Position numbers and translations under genes: made by a program. The notes below the pieces were generated by a model, which saw nothing but the letters and a program-made list of their open reading frames with translations, ran no database searches and had not been told where the DNA came from. Of a stretch of DNA of 64,000 nucleotides, positions 45,569 to 54,151 are shown piece after piece. The stretch is from Pseudomonas resinovorans NBRC 106553. Lineage in GTDB: Bacteria > Pseudomonadota > Gammaproteobacteria > Pseudomonadales > Pseudomonadaceae. Location: assembly GCF_000412695.1 (NCBI RefSeq), contig NC_021499.1, forward strand, positions 1,736,001 through 1,800,000. The letters are read 5' to 3'. Each line of letters begins with the position of its first letter. Position 1 is the stretch's first letter.

Positions 45569-46249
45569 ATGACAGGCGACAATCGGAAGCAACTCGGCCA
45601 CAGCTGGCATGCCAACGCCTTAGCTTGGACACGCGCCGTGCGGGAAAGTCGCATCGAAAGCAGGCAATTGGCCACTGACCGGGCCATCGTCGAGGCCGTC
45701 CTGGCTCGTCGCCCCGCACGGGTACTGGACCTGGGCTGCGGCGAGGGTTGGCTGAGCCGGGCCCTGGTCGAGCGAGGCCTGCAGGTGCTCGGCGTTGACG
45801 CTTCGGCGCCCCTGGTGGCAGCGGCGCAACAGGCCGGCGGCGAGTTTCGTTGCCTGGATTACCAGGCCTTGCAGGCGGACCCTGGCCGGCTCGGTCGCTT
45901 CGACGCCGTGGTGTGCAACTTCGCCCTGTTCGAGGAAGACCTGGAGCCGCTGCTGCTGGCCCTGCGCCAGCTGCTGGGCGACGACGGCCGGTTGCTGATC
46001 CAGACCGTCCACCCCTGGCAGGCTCGGGGCCAGGACGGCTACCGGGACGGCTGGCGCCGCGAGGACTTCAGCGCCTTCGGCGGCGAGTTCCCCGAGCCCA
46101 TGCCCTGGTACTTCCGCACCCTGGAGTCCTGGTGCGCGCTGTTGCGGCGCTGCGGCTACCGCATCGACGCCCTGGGCGAACCGGCCCATCCGCACACGGG
46201 CGAGCCGCTGTCGCTGCTGCTGGAGGCGATCCCCATCAACCTGGCCTGA
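45569..46249 (+). CDS. Class I SAM-dependent methyltransferase
   Basis: This 226-residue methyltransferase has motif I VLDLGCGEGWLSRAL, the acidic motif II region VLGVDASAPLV and DAVVCNFALFEED as motif IV. The start ATGACAGGCGAC has GGGAGCG 8 nt upstream; an in-frame ATG at 45536 would add 11 residues. It is divergent from the PBP gene. The substrate is not predictable. Nothing in the neighbourhood narrows it down. Confidence 0.85.
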   Translation: MTGDNRKQLGHSWHANALAWTRAVRESRIESRQLATDRAIVEAVLARRPARVLDLGCGEGWLSRALVERGLQVLGVDASAPLVAAAQQAGGEFRCLDYQALQADPGRLGRFDAVVCNFALFEEDLEPLLLALRQLLGDDGRLLIQTVHPWQARGQDGYRDGWRREDFSAFGGEFPEPMPWYFRTLESWCALLRRCGYRIDALGEPAHPHTGEPLSLLLEAIPINLA

Positions 46250-46296
46250 TGGGGATCGCGTTGCGCGGCGGAACGCCGTCCGACCCATCCTGTTGG

Positions 46297-46317
46297 TACT
46301 TTTGTGCACCAAAAGTA
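46297..46317. promoter_or_regulatory. 8-bp inverted repeat upstream of the ProY-like gene
   Basis: TACTTTTG (46297-46304) and CAAAAGTA (46310-46317) are perfect complements with a 5-nt centre. It lies 180 bp before the permease start, preceded by a fragment of the GTAGGATGGGT repeat. It could be an operator or a repeat remnant; the remaining 246-bp gap shows no gene. Confidence 0.4.
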
Positions 46318-46496
46318 GGCATGACGTTGCCTCGTCTTTGTGCAAGACTCGCCGCCGATCTCGGACGCGTGCGCGCCCGCCAGGCTGTTCCGCCCCACAA
46401 GGACGGGCCTTCCAGGCGGCCAAGGGTCGTTACCTCGACCCGGCTTTTCGGCTACGCGGCTGACTCCTCGACAACTACAAGATGAGGTACCACCCC

Positions 46497-47897
46497 ATGT
46501 CCGTTGCTGATCACCAGCCACAACATGAAGCGCTGCACCGCGATCTCGGTGAGCGTCATATCCGCCTGATGGCCCTGGGCGCCTGTATCGGCGTCGGCCT
46601 GTTCCTCGGTTCGGCCAAGGCCATCCAGATGGCCGGCCCGGCCATCATGCTGTCCTACATCATCGGCGGCCTGGCCATCCTGGTGATCATGCGCGCCCTC
46701 GGCGAGATGGCCGTGCACAACCCCGTGGCCGGCTCGTTCAGCCGCTACGCCCAGGATTACCTCGGCCCGCTGGCGGGCTTCCTCACCGGCTGGAACTACT
46801 GGTTCCTCTGGTTGGTGACCTGCGTGGCGGAAATCACCGCCGTGGCTATCTATATGGGTATCTGGTTCCCCGAGATACCGCGCTGGATCTGGGCCCTGGC
46901 GGCGCTGGTGAGCATGGGCGGGATCAACCTGATCGCCGTGCGCGCCTTCGGCGAGTTCGAATTCTGGTTCGCCCTGATCAAGATCGTCACCATCATCGCC
47001 ATGGTGGTGGCCGGCACCGGCATGATCGTCTTCGGTTTCGGCAATGACGGCATCGCCACCGGCATCGGCAACCTGTGGGAACACGGTGGCTTCATGCCCA
47101 ATGGCGTGCAGGGCGTGCTGATGTCCCTGCAGATGGTGATGTTCGCCTACCTCGGCGTGGAAATGATCGGCCTCACCGCCGGCGAAGCGAAGAACCCGCA
47201 GAAGACCATTCCCCAGGCCATCGGCTCGGTGTTCTGGCGCATCCTGCTGTTCTATGTCGGCGCGCTGTTCGTGATCCTCTCCATCTACCCCTGGAACGAG
47301 ATCGGCACCCAGGGCAGCCCTTTCGTGATGACCTTCGAGAGCCTCGGCATCAAGACCGCCGCCGGCATCATCAACTTCGTGGTGATCACCGCCGCGCTGT
47401 CCTCCTGCAACGGCGGCATCTTCAGCACCGGCCGCATGCTCTACAGCCTGGCCCAGCAGGGGCAGGCGCCGCGCGCCTTCGCCGTCACCTCCAACGGCGT
47501 GCCGCGCCGCGCGCTGCTGGTGTCCGGCGCCGCGTTGCTGCTGGGCGTACTGGCCAACTACCTGGTGCCGGAAAAGGTGTTCGTCTGGGTGACCTCCATC
47601 GCCACCTTCGGCGCCATCTGGACCTGGGCGATGATCCTGCTGGCGCAGCTGAAATTCCGCCGCAGCCTGAGCCCGGCCGAGCAGGGCGCCCTCAAGTACC
47701 GCATGTGGCTGTTCCCGCTGAGCTCCTACCTGGCCATGGCCTTCCTGGTGCTGGTGGTGGGCCTGATGGCGTACTTCCCCGACACCCGCGTCGCCCTTTA
47801 TGTAGGGCCGGCCTTCCTGGTCCTGCTGGTGCTGCTGTACAAGGCCTTCGACCTGGCGCCCGCCAAGGCCGCGGAGCCGCTGGGCGAAGCCGCCTGA
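46497..47897 (+). CDS. ProY-like amino acid permease
   Basis: This 466-residue, 12-helix amino acid transporter of the AAT/APC family aligns closely with E. coli ProY: RHIRLMALGACIGVGLFLGSAKAIQMAGPA at the N-terminus, RALGEMAVHNPVAGSFSRYAQDYLGPLAGF, LWEHGGF, QMVMFAYLGVEMIGLTAGEAKNP and SIYPWNEIGTQGSPF. ProY is a cryptic proline permease in enterics; in pseudomonads similar proteins carry proline, histidine or GABA. The ATG at 46497 has GATGAGG 9 nt upstream and is preferred to 46482. A hairpin terminator follows. Substrate call is tentative. Confidence 0.87.
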   Translation: MSVADHQPQHEALHRDLGERHIRLMALGACIGVGLFLGSAKAIQMAGPAIMLSYIIGGLAILVIMRALGEMAVHNPVAGSFSRYAQDYLGPLAGFLTGWNYWFLWLVTCVAEITAVAIYMGIWFPEIPRWIWALAALVSMGGINLIAVRAFGEFEFWFALIKIVTIIAMVVAGTGMIVFGFGNDGIATGIGNLWEHGGFMPNGVQGVLMSLQMVMFAYLGVEMIGLTAGEAKNPQKTIPQAIGSVFWRILLFYVGALFVILSIYPWNEIGTQGSPFVMTFESLGIKTAAGIINFVVITAALSSCNGGIFSTGRMLYSLAQQGQAPRAFAVTSNGVPRRALLVSGAALLLGVLANYLVPEKVFVWVTSIATFGAIWTWAMILLAQLKFRRSLSPAEQGALKYRMWLFPLSSYLAMAFLVLVVGLMAYFPDTRVALYVGPAFLVLLVLLYKAFDLAPAKAAEPLGEAA

Positions 47898-47920
47898 GCC
47901 CCTTCCGCGCTTGAACCGTC

Positions 47921-47950
47921 GGGCCCGCCATGTGCGGGCCCGATGCTTTT
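47921..47950 (+). terminator. Terminator after the ProY-like gene
   Basis: GGGCCCGC and GCGGGCCC form an 8-bp stem with a CATGT loop, followed after GATGC by a short T-run. Reasonable terminator, about 24 bp past the stop. Confidence 0.7.
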
Positions 47951-48014
47951 TCACGACCGGTGGGCGGCAGCAGCGACTAGGCTGAATCCATCAAACGTTC
48001 TGGAGATTCCCGCC

Positions 48015-48422
48015 ATGGCCGGTTCCCCCTGCATACCCTGCCTGCGTTATCGCGACGCGCTCGCCGCCATCACCTGGCTGTGCAACACCTTCGGCTTCGT
48101 CGAGCACCTGGTGGTGAGCGAGGCCGACGGCAGCATCGCCCACGCCCAACTGAGCCACGGTAATGGCATGGTGATGCTCGGTTCGGTGCGCGACAACGAC
48201 TACGGCCGCCTGCTGCGCCAGCCCGACGAAACCGGCGGACTGGGCACCCAGGCCATCTACCTGGTGGTGGCCGAAGTGGATGCCGTGCATGCCCGTGCCC
48301 TGGCCGCCGGCGCCAGCATCGTGCTGCCGCTGAAGGATGAGGAGTACGGCGGCCGTGGCTTCACCTGCCGCGACCCGGAAGGCCATCTGTGGAGCATCGG
48401 TTCCTACGATCCCTGGGCTTGA
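48015..48422 (+). CDS. VOC (glyoxalase/bleomycin-resistance) family protein
   Basis: This 135-residue protein has the VOC fold. It contains LRYRDALAAITWLCNTFGFVE, HAQLSHGNGMVMLGSV, the second module IYLVVAEVDAVHARALAAGASIV and FTCRDPEGHLWSIGSYDP, with a possible metal-binding Glu in the terminal strand. The PhnB-like form is often of unknown reaction. The start ATGGCCGGTTCC is preceded by GGAGATTCC. Single gene between a permease and an aldo/keto reductase; no further clue to function. Confidence 0.82.
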   Translation: MAGSPCIPCLRYRDALAAITWLCNTFGFVEHLVVSEADGSIAHAQLSHGNGMVMLGSVRDNDYGRLLRQPDETGGLGTQAIYLVVAEVDAVHARALAAGASIVLPLKDEEYGGRGFTCRDPEGHLWSIGSYDPWA

Positions 48423-48500
48423 GCCGTTCGACCCCTTGTCGGAATATTCGGCGCCAGCTGCCGGCTATCCCGACTGAACGGACTTTCCGAGGAACACGCC

Positions 48501-49322
48501 ATGCATAGCATCACCTTCCCCGACGGCACCCGGGTGCCCGCCATCGGCCAGGGCACCTGGCACATGGGCGAGAACCGCAGCGAGCGCGCGCGTGAAGTCG
48601 CCGCCCTGCGCCTGGGGCTGGAACTGGGACTGACACTGATCGACACCGCCGAGATGTACGCCGAAGGCGGCGCCGAGGAGGTGGTGGGCCAGGCCATCGC
48701 CGGACTGCGCGAGCAGGTGTTCCTGGTCAGCAAGGTCTATCCCTGGAACGCCAGCCGCACGGGCACCGCCCTGGCTTGCGAGCGCAGCCTCAAGCGCCTT
48801 GGTACCGACCATATCGACCTCTATCTGCTGCACTGGCGCGGCGAACACCCGCTGGAGGAAACCGTGGAAGCCTTCGAGCGCCTGCGCGAGCAGGGCAAGA
48901 TCGCCCGCTGGGGCGTCTCCAACCTCGACCTCGACGACCTCCATGAGCTGCCCGCCGGCTGCGCCGCCAACCAGGTGCTCTACAACCCCGAGGCGCGGGG
49001 TATCGAGTTCGACCTGCTGCCCTTCCAGCAGCAACAGGGCATGCCGATGATGGCCTATTGCCCGGTGGGGCAGGGTGGCAAGCTGCTGCGCAACGCGGCG
49101 CTGCAAGAGGTCGCCAGCCGCCATCAGGCCAGCCCCGCCCAGGTGGCCCTTGCCTGGGCCCTGCGCCAGGACGGCGTGCTGGTTATCCCCAAGGCGGTCG
49201 ATCCGCTGCACCTGAAGCAGAACGCCGATGCCCACGGGCTGCGGCTCAGCGCCGACGACCTGGCGCTGATCGACCACGGCTTCCCGCCGCCACGGCGCAA
49301 GCGGCCATTGCAGATGGTTTGA
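48501..49322 (+). CDS. Aldo/keto reductase
   Basis: This 273-residue NADPH-dependent aldo/keto reductase keeps the catalytic tetrad: Asp48 and Tyr53 (LIDTAEMYAEG), Lys78 (FLVSKVYPWNA) and His111 (DLYLLHWRGEHP). The cofactor-site IPKAVDPLHLKQNA lies near the C-terminus. It reduces aldehydes or ketones in the cytoplasm; the natural substrate is unknown. GAGGAAC precedes the start. It follows the VOC gene by 78 bp on the same strand, so both may be in one unit. Confidence 0.9.
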   Translation: MHSITFPDGTRVPAIGQGTWHMGENRSERAREVAALRLGLELGLTLIDTAEMYAEGGAEEVVGQAIAGLREQVFLVSKVYPWNASRTGTALACERSLKRLGTDHIDLYLLHWRGEHPLEETVEAFERLREQGKIARWGVSNLDLDDLHELPAGCAANQVLYNPEARGIEFDLLPFQQQQGMPMMAYCPVGQGGKLLRNAALQEVASRHQASPAQVALAWALRQDGVLVIPKAVDPLHLKQNADAHGLRLSADDLALIDHGFPPPRRKRPLQMV

Positions 49323-49336
49323 GGGAGGCGACGGTC

Positions 49337-49670
49337 GTAGGAGCGAATTCATTCGCGAAACGGGCGGGCATGAAACCCGCCTGATACCACCCTCACCCCA
49401 ACCCTCTCCCAGTGGGAGAGGGCCCAGTCCGTAGCCCGGATGGAATCCGGGGGGAATCCCGCCACCGCTCCCGGATTTCATCCGGGCTACGACTAGTCGC
49501 GCAGGCCAACGCGTACGTGTATCCCTGTAGGAGCGAATTCATTCGCGAAACGGGCCGGCACGGAACCCGGCTGATACCACCCTCTCCCAGTGGGAGAGGG
49601 TGCAGTCCGTAGCCCGGATGGAATCCGGGGAGAATCCCGCCGCCGCTCCCGGATTTCATCCGGGCTACGA
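49337..49670. repeat. Tandem duplication of a composite REP element
   Basis: Two copies (49337-49492 and 49527-49670) start 190 bp apart and share the same order of parts: GTAGGAGCGAATTCATTCGC, then CTCTCCCAGTGGGAGAG hairpin, then GTAGCCCGGATGGAATCCGG and its inverted mate ATTTCATCCGGGCTAC. The first copy has an extra 12 bp near the hairpin. They lie in the 467-bp gap after the aldo/keto reductase; I see no gene there. The last 120 bp before 49790 probably carry the promoter of the adaptor operon. Confidence 0.85.
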
Positions 49671-49789
49671 GTTGCCAGCCTGTTGCCGCCGTATTGGAGG
49701 TAGATAGCAAGATAATTCCTTGGCCCAGATTCCTATTATCTGACAGCTCTCTTAGACTCTCGCCCCATTCTTTCCAGGGAAAGGTTGTC

Positions 49790-50566
49790 ATGAATCGCAC
49801 GCTGTATCCGCTGCTGGGCTTGCTGGGAATGGTCGCCACCGCCTGGGCGGAGGAGCCACCGAAAGACCCCCTGCTCGATGTTCCCGCCGCCAGCGCCGCG
49901 TCCGGTGGCGAAGCCCGTGGCGTGCTGCGTGCGCGCAACCAGGCGGTGCTCGCCAGTGAACTGCCGGGGCGCATCGTTGAAATGCCCTACGCCGAAGGTC
50001 AGGCCTTCAAGAAGGGCGAGGTGCTGGTGCGCTTCGACTGCAGCGCCTACCAGGCCCAGCTCAACGCCGCAAATTCCGCCGTGCGCGCCGCCCGCGAGGA
50101 GCTGAAGAACAAGCAGCAACTGGCCGCCCTCAATTCCGTGGGGCGCTTCGAAGTGGCCCTGGCGGAGGCGCGCCAGGCCCAGTCCCAGGCCGAAGCGCAG
50201 GTCTACCAGGTGCAGGTGCAGCGTTGCCAGGTCAAGGCGCCCTTCGACGGCCAGGTGGTCGCGCGCAAGGTGCAACCCCACGAGAGCGTGGCCAGTGGCG
50301 CCCCGCTGCTGGAAGTGGTGGACAACCGCACCCTGGAGATCCACCTGCTGGTGCCGTCGAGCTGGTTGAGCCGGCTCAAGCCCGAACAGGGCTTCAGCTT
50401 CGTTCCCGATGAAACCGGCCAGCCGCTGCAAGCGGTGGTCAAGCGCCTTGGCGCGCGCATCGACGAAGGCAGCCAGACCTTGCTGCTGATCGGCGGCCTG
50501 CCGGCCGACGCCCCCGGCCTGCTGGCCGGCATGAGTGGCACCGCGCACTTCCCGGAAACGCCATGA
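49790..50566 (+). CDS. Periplasmic adaptor protein (HlyD/RND membrane-fusion type)
   Basis: This 258-residue protein has a signal peptide (MNRTLYPLLGLLGMVATAWA, cleavage before EEPP). A first lipoyl half (RNQAVLASELPGRIVEMPYA) is followed by the coiled-coil hairpin (about 90-150, rich in Ala, Glu and Gln), then the second lipoyl half (VKAPFDGQVVARKVQPHESV) and a beta-barrel end (about 185-255). It would bridge inner-membrane components to an outer-membrane channel. It overlaps the next gene by ATGA. The coiled coil is short, as in adaptors that pair with compact channels. No RND pump, ABC ATPase or TolC is found near it, so it probably works with the M50/HlyD proteins downstream. Confidence 0.82.
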   Translation: MNRTLYPLLGLLGMVATAWAEEPPKDPLLDVPAASAASGGEARGVLRARNQAVLASELPGRIVEMPYAEGQAFKKGEVLVRFDCSAYQAQLNAANSAVRAAREELKNKQQLAALNSVGRFEVALAEARQAQSQAEAQVYQVQVQRCQVKAPFDGQVVARKVQPHESVASGAPLLEVVDNRTLEIHLLVPSSWLSRLKPEQGFSFVPDETGQPLQAVVKRLGARIDEGSQTLLLIGGLPADAPGLLAGMSGTAHFPETP

Positions 50567-51882
50567 GCGCGGCCCTGCCAAACGCCGCCGAGCGCGTCTT
50601 CGCGCTTTTCCTCGGCCTGGAGAAACAGGCCCGCCAGGCCGCCAGCACCGAGCAACTGGCGTTCGCCATGGTCAACGATGGCCAGGCGCTGTTCGGTTTC
50701 CGCCATGCCGCGTTGCTGGTCGCCGGCAAGGTGCGGGCGCTCACCGGGATCAGCCAGGTGGAGCCCAACGCGCCGTTCGTCGCCTTCGTCGAGCGTGCCA
50801 CCGCGCAACTGCTCGGCCAAGGCCTGCTCGACCAACCCCATGCCGTGGATGCCGCGCTGCAGGACGAACAGGCCCGCGCCGACTGGCAGGCGCTGTCCGC
50901 CGCCGAGGCGTTCTGGCTGCCGCTGAAGGATCGCCAGGGCGAGGTCTTCGGCGGCCTCTGGCTGGCCCGCGAACAACCCTTCAACGGCGCCGAGCAAGCC
51001 CTGCTGGCCCAGCTCGGCGACAGCTACGCCCACGCCTGGCTCGCGTTGCAGCCGCGCAAGCCCTGGCGCCTGCGCTGGCCGAAGAAAAAGCTCCTGGCCA
51101 TCGCAGGCAGCCTCTGCCTCCTGCTCCTGGTGCCGGTGCGCCAATCGGTGCTGGCCCCGGCGGAAGTGGTGCCCCAGGGCGGTCGGGTGGTGGCCGCGCC
51201 GCTGGACGGCGTGGTCGCCGAGTTTCTCGTCAAACCCAACCAGACCGTCGCCGCCGGTGACCTGCTGGTGCGCTTCGACGCCACCAGCCTGAAGGCCCAG
51301 GCCGACGTCGCCGAGCGCGCCCTGGGCGTCGCCGAGGCGGAGCTCAAGGCCAATACCCAGCGGGCGTTCAGCGATGCCGAATCGAGCTCGCGGATCGACC
51401 TGCTGGCCGCGCGGGTGGAGCAGAAACGCGCCGAACGCGACTACGCCCGGCAGTTGCTGGCGCGCAGCGAAGTGCGCGCCGAGCGCGCCGGTATCGCGGT
51501 GTTCGCCGATGCCGAGCGCCTCACCGGCAAGCCGGTACAGACCGGCGAGCGACTGATGCAGATCGCCGACCCGACCCAGGCCGAGCTGCGCATCGAATTG
51601 CCGGTGGGCGACGCCATCGCCCTGCAACCCGGCGCGGAGGTGGCGCTGTTCCTCGACAGCGATCCCCTCAACCGCCATGACGCGCGCCTCGAACGGGCCG
51701 CCTACGAGGCCCAGGCCACCGCCGCCGGGCAACTGGCCTATCGCCTCGACGCCGCCTTCAACGAGGCGCCGCCGCGCATCGGCCTGCGGGGCACCGCCAA
51801 GCTGTTCGGCGACCGCGCGCCGCTGGCCTATTACCTGTTGCGTCGGCCCCTGGCCGCGGCACGCCAGAGCCTGGGCTTCTGA
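50563..51882 (+). CDS. GAF-like domain / HlyD-type adaptor membrane protein
   Basis: This 439-residue protein has a cytoplasmic N-terminal domain (about 1-165) resembling GAF in layout (FALFLGLEKQARQAASTEQL, GFRHAALLVAGKVRALTG, LPLKDRQGEVFGGLWLA). A membrane helix follows (about 175-195, LLAIAGSLCLLLLVPV), then a periplasmic HlyD-type adaptor region with lipoyl halves (GRVVAAPLDGVVAEFLVKPN) and a barrel (about 330-400). Thus a possible cytoplasmic sensor or docking domain is tied to a periplasmic adaptor. The stop overlaps the next start (TGATG). The domain mix suggests that export is regulated from the cytoplasm. The GAF call is tentative and the ligand unknown. Confidence 0.72.
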   Translation: MSAALPNAAERVFALFLGLEKQARQAASTEQLAFAMVNDGQALFGFRHAALLVAGKVRALTGISQVEPNAPFVAFVERATAQLLGQGLLDQPHAVDAALQDEQARADWQALSAAEAFWLPLKDRQGEVFGGLWLAREQPFNGAEQALLAQLGDSYAHAWLALQPRKPWRLRWPKKKLLAIAGSLCLLLLVPVRQSVLAPAEVVPQGGRVVAAPLDGVVAEFLVKPNQTVAAGDLLVRFDATSLKAQADVAERALGVAEAELKANTQRAFSDAESSSRIDLLAARVEQKRAERDYARQLLARSEVRAERAGIAVFADAERLTGKPVQTGERLMQIADPTQAELRIELPVGDAIALQPGAEVALFLDSDPLNRHDARLERAAYEAQATAAGQLAYRLDAAFNEAPPRIGLRGTAKLFGDRAPLAYYLLRRPLAAARQSLGF

Positions 51883-53975
51883 TGCTGCCCGCCCTGCGCC
51901 CCGACCTGCAGTTGTCGCCGGCCGCCCCCGGGCTGGACGGCGCTCCACAATGGACCCTGGCCGACCCCCTGCGCGGGCGCTACTTCAAGCTCGGCGCCGC
52001 CGCCGTGCGCCTGCTGCGCCACTGGGCCCTGGGCGATCCGCAGCGGGTGCTGGAGGCCGCCAACGCCGAACCGGGCCTGCCGCTCGGCAAGTCCGAGCTG
52101 GAGGAGTTGCTGCGTTTCCTGCGGGGCTACGACCTGATCGCCGCCCTGGATGAGGAGCAGCGCGCCAGCTATGGCCCGAAGGCCGGCGCCCAGCGCCAGA
52201 GCCTGTGGAACCGGGTGCTGCACCAGTACCTGTTCTTCCGCATTCCGCTGTGGCGGCCGGACGCCTTCCTCAATCGCGCCTGGCCGGTGCTGGAACGCCA
52301 CGGTCCCTGGCTGCTGCGCTGGGGCCTGCCGCTGGTGTTCGCCCTCGGCCTGTTCCTGGTGGCGCGGGACTGGCAGCGCTTCATCGCCACCTTCCCGCAC
52401 CTGTTCAGCCTCGGCGGCGCCCTGGCCTTCGGCATCGCCCTGACCTTCGCCAAGCTCTGTCACGAGTTCGGCCACGCCTTCATGGCCAAACGCGCCGGTT
52501 GCCGGGTGCAGAGCATGGGCCTGGCCTTCATGGTGCTGCTGCCGATGTTCTACACCGACGTCAGCGACGCCTGGCGGGTGCGTGACCGGCGCTCGCGGTT
52601 GCTGATCGGCGCCGGCGGCGTGCTCGCGGAATTGGTGCTGGCAGTGCTCGCGCTGCTGGCCTGGTCGCTGCTGCCGGACGGCCCGGCGCGCACCTCGGCC
52701 TTCATGCTGGCCAGCGCCACCTGGATCACCACGGTGATCATCAACCTCAATCCTTTCATGCGCTTCGACGGTTACTTCCTCATCAGCGACCTCTGGGGTG
52801 TGGATAACCTCCAGACGCGCGCCTTCGCCCTCTGCCGCTGGCGCCTGCGCGAGGCGCTGTTCGGCTACGGCGAGCCGGCCCCCGAGCCCTGGTCGCCGGA
52901 AATGCGCCGGCGCCTGCTGGTCTGGGGCTACGGCTCCTGGCTGTGGCGGGCGGTGCTGTTCTTCGGCATCGCCCTGGCGGTCTACCACCTGTTCTTCAAG
53001 GTGCTGGGCATCTTCCTGATGCTGGTGGAACTGGTCTGGTTCATCGGCCTGCCGGTCTGGCGCGAGCTGGGCGAGTGGTGGCAGCGCCGCGAGCAGAGCG
53101 AGCCGCGCAAGGTGCTGCTCACCGGTGCCGGACTGCTGGTGGTCCTGGTCCTGCTGGTCCTGCCCTGGCGCAGTTCGGTGGAAGTGCCGGCGCTGCTGGA
53201 AGCCTCCCGCGCCACCGCCCTGCATGCGCCCGTGGCGGCGCGGCTCAAGGCGTTGCAGGTGACCGACGGCCAGATGGTGGAGCAGGGCGCCTTGTTGCTG
53301 GAGCTGGAATCCCCCGACCTGGATTCGCGACAGACCATCGTCCGCCGCGAGATCGAGATTCTCCAGCTGCAGCTGCGCCGCCAGGCCGGGCGCAGCGAGA
53401 CCGCCGCCGACGCGGGCATCCTCGAACAACGCCTGGCCGAGGCGGTGGCCGAATACCGTGGCCTCGCCGCCCAGCGCGAACGCCTGCAATTGCGCGCACC
53501 CCAGGCCGGCGTGGTGCGCGACCTGTTGCCGGACCTCAGCGTGGGCCGCTGGCTCAACCCCGGCGAAACCCTGGCGCGGGTGGTGGAACCGGGCCTGCGC
53601 CTGCGCGGCTACCTCGCCGAGGACGAGCTGTGGCGCGTCCAACCCGGCACCGAGGGGCATTTCATCGCCGACGACCCGGCGCGCCCGGCCCTGCCGGTGC
53701 GCCTGGACGAAGTGGACGCCACCGGCGTGCCCTACCTCGAACTGGAAGCCCTCAGTTCCGATCACCACGGCCCCATCGCCGTGCGCCGCGATGCCCAGAA
53801 CCGCGCCGAGCCGGTGCGGGCCCAGTACGGCGCGCGCCTGAGCCTGCTGGATGCCTCCATCGAACCGGCCCAGCCCCTGCGCGGGGTGGTGGTGCTGGAT
53901 GGCCAGGGGCAATCGCTGCTGGGGGCAGCCTGGCGACGGTTGGCGGCCCTTGGCGTCCGGGAGAGTGGTTTCTGA
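51882..53975 (+). CDS. M50-family zinc metalloprotease fused to HlyD-type adaptor
   Basis: This 697-residue membrane protein starts with a PqqD/winged-helix-like domain (about 15-90, WTLADPLRGRYFKLGAAAVR). A multi-helix M50 site-2-protease-like core follows (about 140-420) with an intact zinc site: HEFGH at 194-198 and the third ligand Asp296 in NLNPFMRFDGYFLISDL, the YydH-like form. A C-terminal HlyD-type lipoyl/coiled-coil region (about 430-690, ALHAPVAARLKALQVTDGQM) faces the periplasm. I read it as an inner-membrane protein that may bind or cleave an exported substrate and pass it to the adaptors. It is the third gene of a coupled trio. The protease is predicted active by motif; its substrate is unknown. 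Confidence 0.78.
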   Translation: MLPALRPDLQLSPAAPGLDGAPQWTLADPLRGRYFKLGAAAVRLLRHWALGDPQRVLEAANAEPGLPLGKSELEELLRFLRGYDLIAALDEEQRASYGPKAGAQRQSLWNRVLHQYLFFRIPLWRPDAFLNRAWPVLERHGPWLLRWGLPLVFALGLFLVARDWQRFIATFPHLFSLGGALAFGIALTFAKLCHEFGHAFMAKRAGCRVQSMGLAFMVLLPMFYTDVSDAWRVRDRRSRLLIGAGGVLAELVLAVLALLAWSLLPDGPARTSAFMLASATWITTVIINLNPFMRFDGYFLISDLWGVDNLQTRAFALCRWRLREALFGYGEPAPEPWSPEMRRRLLVWGYGSWLWRAVLFFGIALAVYHLFFKVLGIFLMLVELVWFIGLPVWRELGEWWQRREQSEPRKVLLTGAGLLVVLVLLVLPWRSSVEVPALLEASRATALHAPVAARLKALQVTDGQMVEQGALLLELESPDLDSRQTIVRREIEILQLQLRRQAGRSETAADAGILEQRLAEAVAEYRGLAAQRERLQLRAPQAGVVRDLLPDLSVGRWLNPGETLARVVEPGLRLRGYLAEDELWRVQPGTEGHFIADDPARPALPVRLDEVDATGVPYLELEALSSDHHGPIAVRRDAQNRAEPVRAQYGARLSLLDASIEPAQPLRGVVVLDGQGQSLLGAAWRRLAALGVRESGF

Positions 53976-54022
53976 CCCGCGAGCGGGTCACTGCGCTGGG
54001 ATGCGCCTCTGCTATTTAGATG

Positions 54023-54114
54023 GCCCCGCGTGAATGCGGGGCGTGCATGAACAGACGCGCCGGGCGAACCGGGCGATAGAGAGCGCCAACGGCTGACGCC
54101 CCCAAGGGGGGGCG
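54023..54114 (+). other. Two GC-rich hairpins in the leader of the DUF4347/FG-GAP gene
   Basis: GCCCCGC/GCGGGGC with a 6-nt loop (54023-54042) and CGCCCCC/GGGGGCG with an AAGG loop (54097-54114) lie in the 176-bp gap after the M50 gene. Neither has a T-tract. They may set the level or processing of the downstream message. Confidence 0.5.
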
Positions 54115-54151
54115 GTGCCAAGCGCTCCGTAAAAACAAGAGGAAGAAGTAG

